From NCBI RefSeq assembly GCF_018614415.1, contig NZ_JAGGOO010000040.1:1-64000 (forward strand): a stretch of DNA of 64,000 nucleotides. The letters run 5' to 3'. The translations under genes were made by a program, and so were the position numbers. The DNA is from Streptomyces sp. ISL-12 (GTDB lineage: Bacteria; Actinomycetota; Actinomycetes; Streptomycetales; Streptomycetaceae). Shown in pieces: positions 54,681 to 63,264 of this stretch. Numbering within the stretch: position 1 is the stretch's first letter; each line of letters opens with the position of its first letter. The notes below the pieces were generated by a model. The model searched no databases, was not told where the DNA came from, and saw nothing but the letters and a program-made list of their open reading frames with translations.

Positions 54681-54715
54681 TGGCACTCAGTGCAGTGCTG
54701 GACGGAACTGAGTGC
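54681..54715. promoter_or_regulatory. Two TetR-type operator sites in the divergent intergenic region
   Basis: GCACTCAGTGC (54683-54693) is a near-perfect 11-bp palindrome, and ACTGAGTGC (54707-54715) is a half-plus copy in inverted orientation. They lie between the tetR and flavin reductase genes, just beyond both promoters. Confidence 0.65.
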
Positions 54716-54746
54716 TTGATTCAGCGGGCCCGCGGCGGGAAGCGGT

Positions 54747-55241
54747 GTGAGCATGGTGGACATGGACGCGTTCCTCGGGCGGCTCGACCCCGACATGTGC
54801 GTGGTGACGGCCGCGGCGGGCGGCGAGCGGGCCGGCTGTCTGGTCGGCTTCGCCTCGCAGTGCTCGCTGCGCCCCGTGCGGTTCGCGGTGTGGCTGTCCG
54901 AGCTCAACCGGACCTACGAGGTCGCCCGCTCGGCGGAGTTCCTCGCGGTCCATCTGCTCGCCCGCGACCAGCGCGCCCTGGCGGAGCTGTTCGGCGGCCG
55001 GACCGGTCACCGGACGGACAAGTTCCGTGATGTCCGGTGGCGTGCCGGGTACGGCGGAGCAGTGGTCCTGGAGGACGTCGAGGCGTGGTTCGTCGGGCGG
55101 ACCGTGGGCCGGGCCGACGGGGGTGACCACGTCGGGTTCGTCCTCGATCCGGTCGAGTGCGGCGGGCGCGCGGACGGGGAGGGGCCGCTGCTGCGGCAGC
55201 GGGACGCGGGAGCGATCCGTCCCGGTCACCCGGTGGACTGA
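54747..55241 (+). CDS. Flavin reductase-like domain protein
   Basis: A 164-residue FMN-binding split-barrel protein. The pattern MCVVTAAAGGERAGCLVGFASQCSLRP is the flavin reductase core in which the usual xTVS motif is replaced by GFASQCS, followed by RFAVWLSELNRTYE and FLAVHLLARDQ. It may reduce flavin for a monooxygenase or act as an FMN protein. Start is GTG 54747 or ATG 54753. It is divergent from tetR with operators between, so it is probably the regulated target. Confidence 0.85.
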   Translation: MSMVDMDAFLGRLDPDMCVVTAAAGGERAGCLVGFASQCSLRPVRFAVWLSELNRTYEVARSAEFLAVHLLARDQRALAELFGGRTGHRTDKFRDVRWRAGYGGAVVLEDVEAWFVGRTVGRADGGDHVGFVLDPVECGGRADGEGPLLRQRDAGAIRPGHPVD

Positions 55242-55271
55242 CCGCCCGCATTCCGGGCTCTCCCGAGCCGG

Positions 55272-57701
55272 TCACGCGGTTTCGTCCGGCACCCGGATGT
55301 CCAGGACGCAGACGTCGTCCCGGCGCTCCTCCCCTCCCAGCAGCGTGGCCAGCAGCGGCTCCAGGGAGTCCGGCGTGTCCTCGGCGCAGGCCGCGGCGGC
55401 CTGCGCGAGCCGTTCCAGACCCCGGTCGATGTTCTCCGGTGGCCTCTCGATCAGGCCGTCCGTGTACAGCACGAGCCGGTCGCCCGGCCGCAGCACGCAC
55501 TCTCCCTCCCCGAAGACCGGGGACGGCGTCGCGCCGAGCAGTATGCCGCGCGGGCGGTCGAGATAGCGCGCCGTGCCGTCGCGCACCAGCAGCGGCGGCA
55601 GATGCCCCGCCTGCGCCCACAGCAGCCGGTGCCGGGCGCGCTCGTAGCGGGCCAGGACCATGCTCGCGGTGCCGTGGCTGTCCCGGGAGTGCAGCAGCAG
55701 CGTGTTGAGCCGGGTGAGCGCACCGGTCAGCGACGACCCGGTGATGACCATGCCCTTGGCGGTGAACCGGAGCTGGGCCATCGTGGCGACCGCGTCCACG
55801 CCGTGCCCGGCGACGTCGCCGACCACCAGCAGGGCGTCGCCGTCGGGCAGCTCGATGGCGCTGAACCAGTCGCCGCCGACGTGCACCCCCGACTGCGCGG
55901 GCAGGTAGGAGACCTCGACGCGCAGCCCGGCCAGCCGGAGCCGGCCCTTGGGCAGGGGCAGCAGCGCGTGCTGGAGCTGCGCGACCAGGGAACGCTCGGC
56001 CCGCAGCACGTCGTGCTGGGTCAGCATGGCCTGCTCGCTCTCGACCAGGGCCAGTTCCACCCGGCGCCGGGCGGTCAGGTCCTGCACGAACCCGTGCACC
56101 TCGACGGGGGTGCCGTCGGCGTCCCGCGCCGCCTCGGCGACGACGCGCAGGTGCCGGACGCCGGCCGGGGTCCTGGTGCGGAACGGGACGTCGCACGGCT
56201 GCCCCTCGTCGACCAGGGCCCGCACGGCCCGGGCCAGCGCCGGCCGGTCCTCCGGCAGGGCCAGCGCGGGCAGTTCGGTCAGGCGGACCGGCCCGAGCCC
56301 GTGGTCGCGCCCGAAGATGGCGAAGACCTGGGCGGACCAGCCGGCCTCGTGGGTGACCAGGTTCCAGTTGACCCAGCCGAGGTCGCCCAGCCGTTGCAGG
56401 TCCGCCAGCCGCTGTTCCTGCCGGTCGGAGGAGCCGTGCCGCAGCCAGGTCAGCACCAGCCCGCCGCCCAGCGGCGTCACCCGTACGGAGTACGTGGCCA
56501 GCTCGGTGGTGCCGGCCACCACGTTCTGGTGCGCGAACGGCTCGCCCTCGTACGGCGTGCCGGTGGCCAGCGTGGTCAGGCAGGCCGGCCACAGCGGCTC
56601 GCCCGCCAGGGCAGGGAAGCACTCCAGGAACCGTCGCCCGACCAGTTCCGGGCCGGTGCGGCCGGCGGCCCGGCCGGCCGGTTCGGTAGCGGCGTCGATG
56701 CGGTAGTCCTGGACCTCTCCGGTGGGCGACCGCACCGGGGTGAGCAGCATCGCCCCGACCGGCAGCGCGTCGAACACCCGCTGTACGGCATCGGCGTCCG
56801 CGGCCGGCTCCTGGCGGGCGCCGAAGGCGCGCAGCCGGCCGGCGCACAGCCTGGCGACCGCGAGCAGGCGTTCCCGGTCGGCGGGCGGGAAGGCACCGCC
56901 GCGGCGCCGCAGCACACCGAGGCAGAAGCCGGACGCCTCGCCGCCCGGCACCGGCAGCCAGGCCCGCGACCGCCAGCGCTCTGGCGGATCGCCGATCAGC
57001 AGGTACCGCTCCCGGTCGCGGTCGAAATCCTCCAGCCAGCGCGGCTCACCGGCGCGCAGGACGTCCGGGGCGACCAGTCCGCCGAGCGGGGGCACCTGCC
57101 GCCACTGGGCGGCCAGCGCCTCGTCGATCCCGGCGTGCCCCGCCAGTTCCAGCGCGCCGGAGGGCAGTCGCGCGTAGAGCAGGACGGCGTCGGCGGCGGT
57201 CTCGGGGCCGAGGTGTTCCAGCAGAACCCGGGCCAGCTCCCGCGGGGACCCGACGCGGACCAGGGCCCGGGCGAGCCGGGCGAGGGCCGCCGGGACGTCG
57301 TCCGGGGCGAAGGCCGACGACATGTCGTCCGGGGCGGGGGACGCCGACGGGACCCCGGGGGCGGCGGAGCCGGATGGCGGGCCGCCGGTGCCGGCCACGG
57401 CCAGTTCCGGTCTCCGGTCCGGTCCGGAGACCGGCGGCCCCAGTGTCCCGAGGGTGATCCAGCACTCCTCCAGCAGCGTGCGGCGCCGGTCCTTCGCCCG
57501 CTGGAGCAGTGCCTCGCGCGCCTCGTCGGCCGAGCATCCGCGCAAGGCCATCTCCGCGCCCTTGGCGCGTTCGAGGACGGCCGACGTCGCGGCCAGGTCG
57601 CGCAGCCGGTCCATCTCGGCGCGCTGTCTGGCGACGACCTTGGCCAGAGTGGCCAGATCGGGCGTGGCGTGCTCGCTCGTCACGCCACGAGCATCGCACA
57701 T
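55272..57701 (-). CDS. ANTAR-like/GAF/PAS/SpoIIE phosphatase
   Basis: An 809-residue signalling protein. Residues about 20-80 resemble ANTAR RNA-binding domains (VLERAKGAEMALRGCSADEAREALLQ). GAF (about 130-285), PAS (about 295-430, VFDALPVGAMLLTPVRS), a second PAS (about 435-540) and SpoIIE phosphatase (about 575-805, GGDWFSAIEL, VVGDVAGHG) follow. The second Asp of the DWxD motif is Ser. There is no C-terminal HATPase, unlike the two paralogues in this window. The ATG at 57701 has GGAG 8 nt upstream. ANTAR at the N-terminus is unusual and needs alignment. Confidence 0.85.
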   Translation of the reverse strand: MCDARGVTSEHATPDLATLAKVVARQRAEMDRLRDLAATSAVLERAKGAEMALRGCSADEAREALLQRAKDRRRTLLEECWITLGTLGPPVSGPDRRPELAVAGTGGPPSGSAAPGVPSASPAPDDMSSAFAPDDVPAALARLARALVRVGSPRELARVLLEHLGPETAADAVLLYARLPSGALELAGHAGIDEALAAQWRQVPPLGGLVAPDVLRAGEPRWLEDFDRDRERYLLIGDPPERWRSRAWLPVPGGEASGFCLGVLRRRGGAFPPADRERLLAVARLCAGRLRAFGARQEPAADADAVQRVFDALPVGAMLLTPVRSPTGEVQDYRIDAATEPAGRAAGRTGPELVGRRFLECFPALAGEPLWPACLTTLATGTPYEGEPFAHQNVVAGTTELATYSVRVTPLGGGLVLTWLRHGSSDRQEQRLADLQRLGDLGWVNWNLVTHEAGWSAQVFAIFGRDHGLGPVRLTELPALALPEDRPALARAVRALVDEGQPCDVPFRTRTPAGVRHLRVVAEAARDADGTPVEVHGFVQDLTARRRVELALVESEQAMLTQHDVLRAERSLVAQLQHALLPLPKGRLRLAGLRVEVSYLPAQSGVHVGGDWFSAIELPDGDALLVVGDVAGHGVDAVATMAQLRFTAKGMVITGSSLTGALTRLNTLLLHSRDSHGTASMVLARYERARHRLLWAQAGHLPPLLVRDGTARYLDRPRGILLGATPSPVFGEGECVLRPGDRLVLYTDGLIERPPENIDRGLERLAQAAAACAEDTPDSLEPLLATLLGGEERRDDVCVLDIRVPDETA

Positions 57702-57811
57702 CGGGCTGTCTCCGTTGTCCTGCTCGTCGCGCCGCCCCGGCGGCGGGCCGCAGGCCGTCGGGAGCCGGTGCCGGTGGGCCGGGCCGCGGGCGGGCTCCCG
57801 ACCGGGTTCGC

Positions 57812-58198
57812 TCAGCGGCTGCCGCTGCCGCTGCCGCCGCCGTCGGAGAGCGCCGTCGTGACCGCGCGGACGCTGCGGGCGATGTGCTGCAACTGGCCGA
57901 TCTCCGCCGCGTACAGCTTGATCGTGTGCTCGATGACGGACTCGGGCAGGCCCAGCCGGGGCAGGTCGGCCCGGGCGCTCTGCAGCGCGGTGCGGGCGAC
58001 CCGGATCTCCTGCTGCACCTGGAGGTGCGCGTGGCGGGCGAGCAGCACCGGATGGCGGATCAGGGCCGGGTAACCGGCGTAGCGGGCCGGCACCAGCTCA
58101 CGCAGCCACCTGACCGCGGAGCGCTCCCAGTCGTAGCTGCCGGGGTGCTTGACCTGGCACGGCCAGTCCGGGCCGGTGCGCGTGGACGTCAGGGGCAT
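57812..58198 (-). CDS. Hypothetical helical protein
   Basis: A 128-residue protein beginning MPLTSTRTGPDW, with a Trp-rich N-terminus (DWPC, YDWERSAVRWLRELV) and a helical middle (HLQVQQEIRVARTALQSARADL) ending in a Ser/Gly tail. No TM segment or catalytic motif. A promoter of good quality lies at 58266-58294. I do not recognise its function. Confidence 0.7.
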   Translation of the reverse strand: MPLTSTRTGPDWPCQVKHPGSYDWERSAVRWLRELVPARYAGYPALIRHPVLLARHAHLQVQQEIRVARTALQSARADLPRLGLPESVIEHTIKLYAAEIGQLQHIARSVRAVTTALSDGGGSGSGSR

Positions 58199-58265
58199 GA
58201 TCTTCGCTTCCGGGTGTGCGGTCTCGCGGATGCGGTCCGGTACGGCCGGGTCGCGTTCCGTGAGC

Positions 58266-58294
58266 AGTATTTATATATACGGTCCGCTTTTCAA
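58266..58294 (-). promoter_or_regulatory. AT-rich sigma-70-type promoter
   Basis: On the minus strand TTGAAA (58294-58289) and AATACT (58271-58266) are separated by 17 nt, within an unusually AT-rich stretch (58266-58320, including TATATATA). It drives the 128-residue hypothetical gene and is the most AT-rich spot I noticed in the window. Confidence 0.6.
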
Positions 58295-58337
58295 GAAGCA
58301 TGAAAACATTCATACGGACTCGGCACAGGACCCGCAC

Positions 58338-59252
58338 TCAGTCCCGCAGGAAGAAGCGGTGCTCCTCGGCGATCTGCTCGTACGCCTCCAGCCGTGCCTG
58401 CGTCCGCTCCGGATCGGCGTCGGTCATGGCCTGGAGCAGCGCCGCGCACAGCACTCCGGTGGCGGCGTAGGAGTCGAAGACCAGCCGGGACCCGGTGCCG
58501 GTGGCGAAGACGACGTCCGCCTCGTCCGCGACCGGCCCGAGCGCCAGGTCGGTGACGAGCGCCACCCGCAGGCCGGCCCGCCGCGCCACCCGCACCGCCT
58601 GCAGCGTCTCCCGGGCGTGCCGGGGCATGGAGAACGCCAGCACCCAGGTGCCGCCGGCCTCCCGCGACTGGAGCAGGGCGTCGTAGGCGACGCTGCCGCC
58701 CCGTGTCACCAGGCGCACATCGGGGTGGATGCGGCGGGCGGCGTAGGCGAAGTACTCGGCGTGCGAGACGGAGATGCGCAGCCCGAGCACGGTCAGCGGC
58801 ACCGACCCCGACAGCGCGCGGCCCGTGCCGATCACCGCGTGCGGGTCGGCGAAGTCGCGCCGCAGGTTCTCCAGGTTCTCGATCTCGGCGTCGACCGCGG
58901 CCTGGAGCTCGTTGCCGCGGTACTCCTCGGCGGGACCGCCGCGCGCGGCGAGTGTCATCGACTGGAGCCGCTCCCGCAGCGCGGGGTACCCCGTGAAACC
59001 CACCGCCGAGGCGAACCGCGTCACCGAGGGCTGGCTGACCCCCACCCGGTCGGCGAGGTCGGTGATCGACAGGAACGCCGCCTCGGTGAGGTTCTCGATC
59101 AGGTACTGGGCGATGCGCCGTTGTCCGGGGGAGAGCCGGGGACGGTCGAACAACGCCCTGAGCTGGGACGCCGGGGAGGGTTCCGGCTCCGGGGCGGCAG
59201 GTTTCGAGGTGATCGCTGACGCCTGTGCGCGTGCCTGCTGCGGCGATGGCAC
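58338..59252 (-). CDS. RpiR/MurR-family regulator (HTH-SIS)
   Basis: A 304-residue regulator. The HTH_6 domain (about 25-105) shows LSPGQRRIAQYLIENLTEAAFLSITDLADRVGVSQPSVTRFASAVGFTGY, and the SIS sugar-phosphate isomerase domain is about 130-280 (LTVLGLRISVSHAEYFAYAARR, then WVLAFSMPRHARETLQAV). The ligand is probably a phosphosugar. GTG 59252 has AAGGAGGCG upstream; a much longer frame to 59915 overlaps unrelated genes. No linked sugar gene is visible. Confidence 0.87.
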   Translation of the reverse strand: MPSPQQARAQASAITSKPAAPEPEPSPASQLRALFDRPRLSPGQRRIAQYLIENLTEAAFLSITDLADRVGVSQPSVTRFASAVGFTGYPALRERLQSMTLAARGGPAEEYRGNELQAAVDAEIENLENLRRDFADPHAVIGTGRALSGSVPLTVLGLRISVSHAEYFAYAARRIHPDVRLVTRGGSVAYDALLQSREAGGTWVLAFSMPRHARETLQAVRVARRAGLRVALVTDLALGPVADEADVVFATGTGSRLVFDSYAATGVLCAALLQAMTDADPERTQARLEAYEQIAEEHRFFLRD

Positions 59253-59377
59253 CGTGCGCCTCCTTCGTCTGCCGAGGACGTCTCCCGCGGCAGGTTCAAC
59301 ATAGCCCAGGGATAGCCGCGGCCGGTCCGGGAACCCGCTGCCTCGGAACACCCGTACCACCGACGAGGAGAGGCGCC

Positions 59378-59542
59378 ATGACCGTCCCCGAAGAGAACCG
59401 GCCGAAGACCGAGACGACCGACGAGGTCCTCGAACCGGAGAATCGCGAGGGCGACGCCCACGGCCAGGCCGGGGCGACCGGCCGCACGATGCGCGAGGCG
59501 CTGGAGGAGGCCCACGTCCGTCCTGACGACTACGAGGAGTAG
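59378..59542 (+). CDS. Small acidic protein
   Basis: A 54-residue highly acidic protein, probably disordered at the N-terminus, with a helix MREALEEAHVRPDDYEE at the C-terminus. GAGGAG precedes the ATG at a suitable distance. A longer frame reading in from 59225 overlaps the RpiR gene. Function unknown; similar in character to the small acidic gene at 23 kb but not homologous by eye. Confidence 0.55.
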   Translation: MTVPEENRPKTETTDEVLEPENREGDAHGQAGATGRTMREALEEAHVRPDDYEE

Positions 59543-59586
59543 CCGTCCCGTCGGCGGCGAGCGTCCGGCCCCGCCGGTTCCCGTGC

Positions 59587-60084
59587 TCACGCGCGAGCGG
59601 GGCGGCCGGCGGGCGGGGCGGTGACCGGGGTGAGGCAGAAGACGCGGATGTCCCGGCCGGAGCGGGCGGCGTAGGCGTCGTAGAAGGGGACGGCCAGCAG
59701 GACGCGGTCGCGCTGCCGCTCCTTTTCCCGGGCGGTGAGCAGGCGGGCGGTGACCTGCCAGGAGCGTCCCTCCGCGGTGACCGTGGCGTGGGGGCGGAGC
59801 AGCAGGTTGGTGCTCCAGGCCGGGTGACGGGAGCGGCCGAAGTTGCTGCCGACCACCAGCCAGGTGCCGTCCGCCGCCCGATGCGCGGCCAGCGGAGTGG
59901 ACCGCGGGGCCCCACTGCGGTGGCCCGTGGTGGACAGCACGATCGTGTCCAGGGCGATCCTGCTCGGCAGCAGCCGGCCCCCGGTCAGGCGGTGGACGAA
60001 CAGGTCCCAGCGCGGAAGGACATGAGGGGCGACACGCAGCACGGCACGGCTGGTGGCGAGCCGGACGAGAACGGGGTGGGTCAC
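59587..60084 (-). CDS. Deazaflavin-dependent nitroreductase-family protein
   Basis: A 165-residue Ddn-like split-barrel protein. It contains IVLSTTGHRSGAPRSTPLAA (the F420 phosphate-binding block), WLVVGSNFGRSRHPAWSTNL and a terminal VFCLTP strand. The GTG at 60084 overlaps the GMC oxidoreductase stop by 4 nt, so the two are translationally coupled, suggesting sequential action on one substrate. A paralogue lies near 3.5 kb. Confidence 0.83.
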   Translation of the reverse strand: MTHPVLVRLATSRAVLRVAPHVLPRWDLFVHRLTGGRLLPSRIALDTIVLSTTGHRSGAPRSTPLAAHRAADGTWLVVGSNFGRSRHPAWSTNLLLRPHATVTAEGRSWQVTARLLTAREKERQRDRVLLAVPFYDAYAARSGRDIRVFCLTPVTAPPAGRPARA

Positions 60085-61613
60085 AGGGTCTTCTCCGTCG
60101 TGGGAAGCGGCACGCGCCGGTACGGCTCGCCCTGGGCGGGGCGTCGGTCGGGACGGCCGGCGGCGGGCCAGGCGGCGCAGGCCCGTTCGGCCATCGCCGT
60201 CACGGTGAGCGCGGGATTGACACCCAGGTTGCCGGGCACGGCCGAGGCGTCGGCGATGTGCAGGGCCGGGTAGCCGTGCACCCGGTGGTAGAGGTCGACG
60301 ACGCCGGTGGCGGGGTCGGCGCCGACCGGGCAGCCGCCCAGCAGATGGGCGGTGACCGGCAGGCCCAGGGCGGCGCTCCACGGCAGCGCGGTCCGGCCGC
60401 CGGTGTGCCGGGCGTAGTGGTGCGCCACCGCCTCGGCGGCGGCCAGCCGTACGGGTTCGGGCCGCGGGCCGCCCGGCCGGAAGGTCAGCCTGCCGTACCG
60501 GTAGCGGCTGGTCAGGTGGGAGTCGCCCCGCTCCATGGCGAGGAGGACGGCGGTACGGCGGCCGAAGTCCCGCCAGGGGAGACCTGCCGTCGCCGTGAGC
60601 AGCGCGGCGGCCGGGTGGGAGCCCGGCCCGAGCCGGCACAGCTGGACCAGGAGGTCCGGGCGGGGCCGCAGCGCGCAGCTGATGGCGACGCCGGGCCCGA
60701 TGTCGAAGCCGTTCGCGTACACGGCGGCGAACACCTCCCGGTTGGTGCGGGTGCGCGTGCCCAGCGCGGTTGACAGCTCCGGCAGGTATGGCCGGGAGCG
60801 GTGCAGGAGTTCCGCGGTGCCCCAGGCCCCGGCCGCGAGGACGACCTGGTGCGCCGACAGCGCCGCGCGGCGCCGGACGGGGCCGGCGCCCTCGCGGATG
60901 TGCACCAGCCAGGTGCCGTCCGGCCGTGGCTCCAGCGCCCGGACCTCGGTCAGCGGCCGGATGCGGGCTCCGGCCCGTTCGGCGAGGTACAGGTAGTTGT
61001 GGTCGAGGGAGTTCTTCGCTCCGGCGCGGCAGCCGAGGGTGCACCGGCCGCACTCCGAGCAGCCGGCGCGGGCCGGGCCCCGGCCGCCGAAGAAGGGGTC
61101 CGGCGTCGACCGGCCGGGAGCGCCGAAGTGGATGCCGACCCGGGTGGCACGGACCCCGCCGGGCACCCCGAGGGTCTCGGCCGCCCGGTGCAGGGCATGG
61201 TCCCCCGCCGCCCGCCGGGGGACCGGCGTGGTGCCCAGTATCCGTTCCGCCACCGCGTAGTGCGGGGCGAGTTCGTCCGCCCAGTCCACGGACGGGTCCC
61301 AGCAGGAGTCACGGAACACGGCCGCCTCGGGCCGGCAGTGCACCCCCGCGTAGACGAGGGAGCCGCCGCCGACTCCGACACCCGTCAGCGCGGTCAGCCG
61401 ACGCCGCACCCGCAGGCGGGCGATGCCGCGCCAGCCGAGCCAGGGCGCCCACAGCAGGCGGTGCGCCTGCCAGGGGGAGGTGGCGAACTCCTCCGGCCGC
61501 CAGCGCCGCCCGGCCTCGACGACCGTGACGCGGTACCCCTTCTCCGCCAGCCGCAGCGCCGCGACGCTCCCGCCGAACCCGGAGCCCGCGACGAGCACTT
61601 CGTGCGGAACCAC
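60081..61613 (-). CDS. GMC-family FAD oxidoreductase
   Basis: A 510-residue oxidase/dehydrogenase. The FAD site is VLVAGSGFGGSVAALRLAEKGYRVTVVEAG, then GVGGGSLVYAGVH. A cysteine-rich segment CSECGRCTLGCRAGAKNSLD and the C-terminal block VNPALTVTAMAERA resemble cholesterol oxidase-like GMC proteins. The substrate may be a sterol, terpenoid or long-chain alcohol. The GTG at 61613 follows GAGAGGTGGGG; one 9 nt upstream is also possible. It is divergent from a P450 gene with a 75-nt gap. Confidence 0.87.
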   Translation of the reverse strand: MVPHEVLVAGSGFGGSVAALRLAEKGYRVTVVEAGRRWRPEEFATSPWQAHRLLWAPWLGWRGIARLRVRRRLTALTGVGVGGGSLVYAGVHCRPEAAVFRDSCWDPSVDWADELAPHYAVAERILGTTPVPRRAAGDHALHRAAETLGVPGGVRATRVGIHFGAPGRSTPDPFFGGRGPARAGCSECGRCTLGCRAGAKNSLDHNYLYLAERAGARIRPLTEVRALEPRPDGTWLVHIREGAGPVRRRAALSAHQVVLAAGAWGTAELLHRSRPYLPELSTALGTRTRTNREVFAAVYANGFDIGPGVAISCALRPRPDLLVQLCRLGPGSHPAAALLTATAGLPWRDFGRRTAVLLAMERGDSHLTSRYRYGRLTFRPGGPRPEPVRLAAAEAVAHHYARHTGGRTALPWSAALGLPVTAHLLGGCPVGADPATGVVDLYHRVHGYPALHIADASAVPGNLGVNPALTVTAMAERACAAWPAAGRPDRRPAQGEPYRRVPLPTTEKTL

Positions 61614-61688
61614 GCACCCCACCTCTCACTACTGCCGGTACATTGTCGATCACAGTATGTGCGTGTCATCCGATTTCAGAGAGGGCCC

Positions 61689-63068
61689 GTGGCTGTTTCC
61701 GTGCCTCCCACCCCCGTACCGACCGCTCCTGGCGCACTGCCCCTGCTCGGGCACGGCCTGAAGCTGCTGTGCGACCCGCTCGGCTTCATGACGTCGCTCA
61801 ACGCGTCGGGCCCCCTGGTGCGGATGCGGGGCCCCGCCTTCACCCCCGACGTCTACCTGGTCAACTCGCCGGAACTCCTGCACCAGGTCCTGGTGACCGA
61901 CGCCCGCAGCTACTCCCAGGCGCGGATCACCGCCGGAATCGGCTCCCAGTTCGGCATCAGCCTGGTGATGGACATGGAGTTCGACGGGTTGACGCTCTTC
62001 GCGTCGCACCTCCGGCACCGCCGTGCCGTCCAGCCGGCGTTCCACCCGCACCGGATCGCCGCCGGGACACCGGCGGTCCGGGACGCCACGCACGAGGCCG
62101 TCACCGGCTGGACCCCCGGCGCGACCGTCCGCGTGGACCAGGAGACGGCCCGCCTCGCCTACGACGTCAACGCCCGCGCCGTCTGCGGCGACACACCGGC
62201 GCTCGGCCGGGTGAAGGCCGCGCTCGCGGCCCTGAGTTCCCGGACCACCCCCGGCCTGTACTGGCGCCTCGCCCTCCCCGGGCTCGCCCACCTCCGGCAC
62301 GTGCCGGGCACCGGCGGCTTCCGGCGGGCCCTGTCCCGCCTGCGCGCCGCCGTCGCGGCCTCCCTCGACCACCACCGCGGCCGGGGCGCGACCGGCGACG
62401 ACGTCCTCTCCCAGCTCCTGCGGGCCCGCTACCCCGACACGGACGAGCCGCTCGGCGACCGGCAGATCATCGCCGACACGCTCTTCCTGCTCTGGGCCGC
62501 GACGCACGGCCTGAAGGACGTACTGCCCCACGTCCTCCACGAGTTGGCGCTCCATCCCGACGTCGAACAGCGGGTGCACGAGGAGATCGGCTCCGTCCTG
62601 CGGGGGCGTCCCGTGCGGGCCGAGGACCTGCCCGCGCTCGACTACACCCGGCGGGTCGTCAAGGAGACCCTGCGGCTGCACCCCGCTCCCTGGATGCTGG
62701 GCCGGCGCACCCTCGTCCCGGTCCGCCTCGGCGCCGCCGAGCTGCCGGCCGGTACCGAACTCGCCTACTGCACCTACGCGGTGCACCGCGATCCGGCGGT
62801 CCACCCCGACCCGCTGCGGTTCGACCCCGACCGCTGGCTGCCCGACCGCACCAGGGGGCTGGCGCGCTGCTCGGACATCGCCTTCGGCGCGGGGGTGCGC
62901 AAGTGCGTCGGGGACGCGATGACGGTCAACCAGGTCCTCACCGCCGTGGCCGCCATCGCCGCCCGCTGGCAGTTGCGCACCGTGCCGGGACACCGCCACC
63001 GACCGCGCGCCCGCATCGTCATCTCCCCCGGCCCGCTGCCCATGACCTGCCGTCCGCGCGGCAGTTGA
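61689..63068 (+). CDS. Cytochrome P450 with atypical I-helix
   Basis: A 459-residue P450 with a short Pro-rich N-terminus (PVPTAPGALPLLGHG) like the CYP170-type branch. The haem loop FGAGVRKCVGDAM gives Cys406, and KETLR supplies ExxR. The I-helix reads AATHGLKDV (271-277 ATHGLKD), where most P450s have AGxET/DT. The acid and alcohol residues are therefore Gly274 and Leu275. O2 activation may differ, as in P450s that use substrate hydroxyls. GAGAGGG precedes the GTG. It is divergent from a GMC oxidoreductase/deazaflavin enzyme pair; a shared lipid or terpenoid substrate is inferred. Confidence 0.9.
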   Translation: MAVSVPPTPVPTAPGALPLLGHGLKLLCDPLGFMTSLNASGPLVRMRGPAFTPDVYLVNSPELLHQVLVTDARSYSQARITAGIGSQFGISLVMDMEFDGLTLFASHLRHRRAVQPAFHPHRIAAGTPAVRDATHEAVTGWTPGATVRVDQETARLAYDVNARAVCGDTPALGRVKAALAALSSRTTPGLYWRLALPGLAHLRHVPGTGGFRRALSRLRAAVAASLDHHRGRGATGDDVLSQLLRARYPDTDEPLGDRQIIADTLFLLWAATHGLKDVLPHVLHELALHPDVEQRVHEEIGSVLRGRPVRAEDLPALDYTRRVVKETLRLHPAPWMLGRRTLVPVRLGAAELPAGTELAYCTYAVHRDPAVHPDPLRFDPDRWLPDRTRGLARCSDIAFGAGVRKCVGDAMTVNQVLTAVAAIAARWQLRTVPGHRHRPRARIVISPGPLPMTCRPRGS

Positions 63069-63264
63069 CCGCAGCCCGGCCCGACCCCGGCGGTGGTCGA
63101 CTGCCGCCGTGCGCACCGGGACCGGCCGCCCGTCCACACCTCCGACGAGGCCGTCGGGCGTATGCCCCCGGTGCCCGTATCCGGCGGGGCAACCGGTCGC
63201 GACGGCTCTTCATCCGATGGTGTGATTGGCGGTACTTCGGTCCGGGGTGGTCGTTGGGCCGGGC

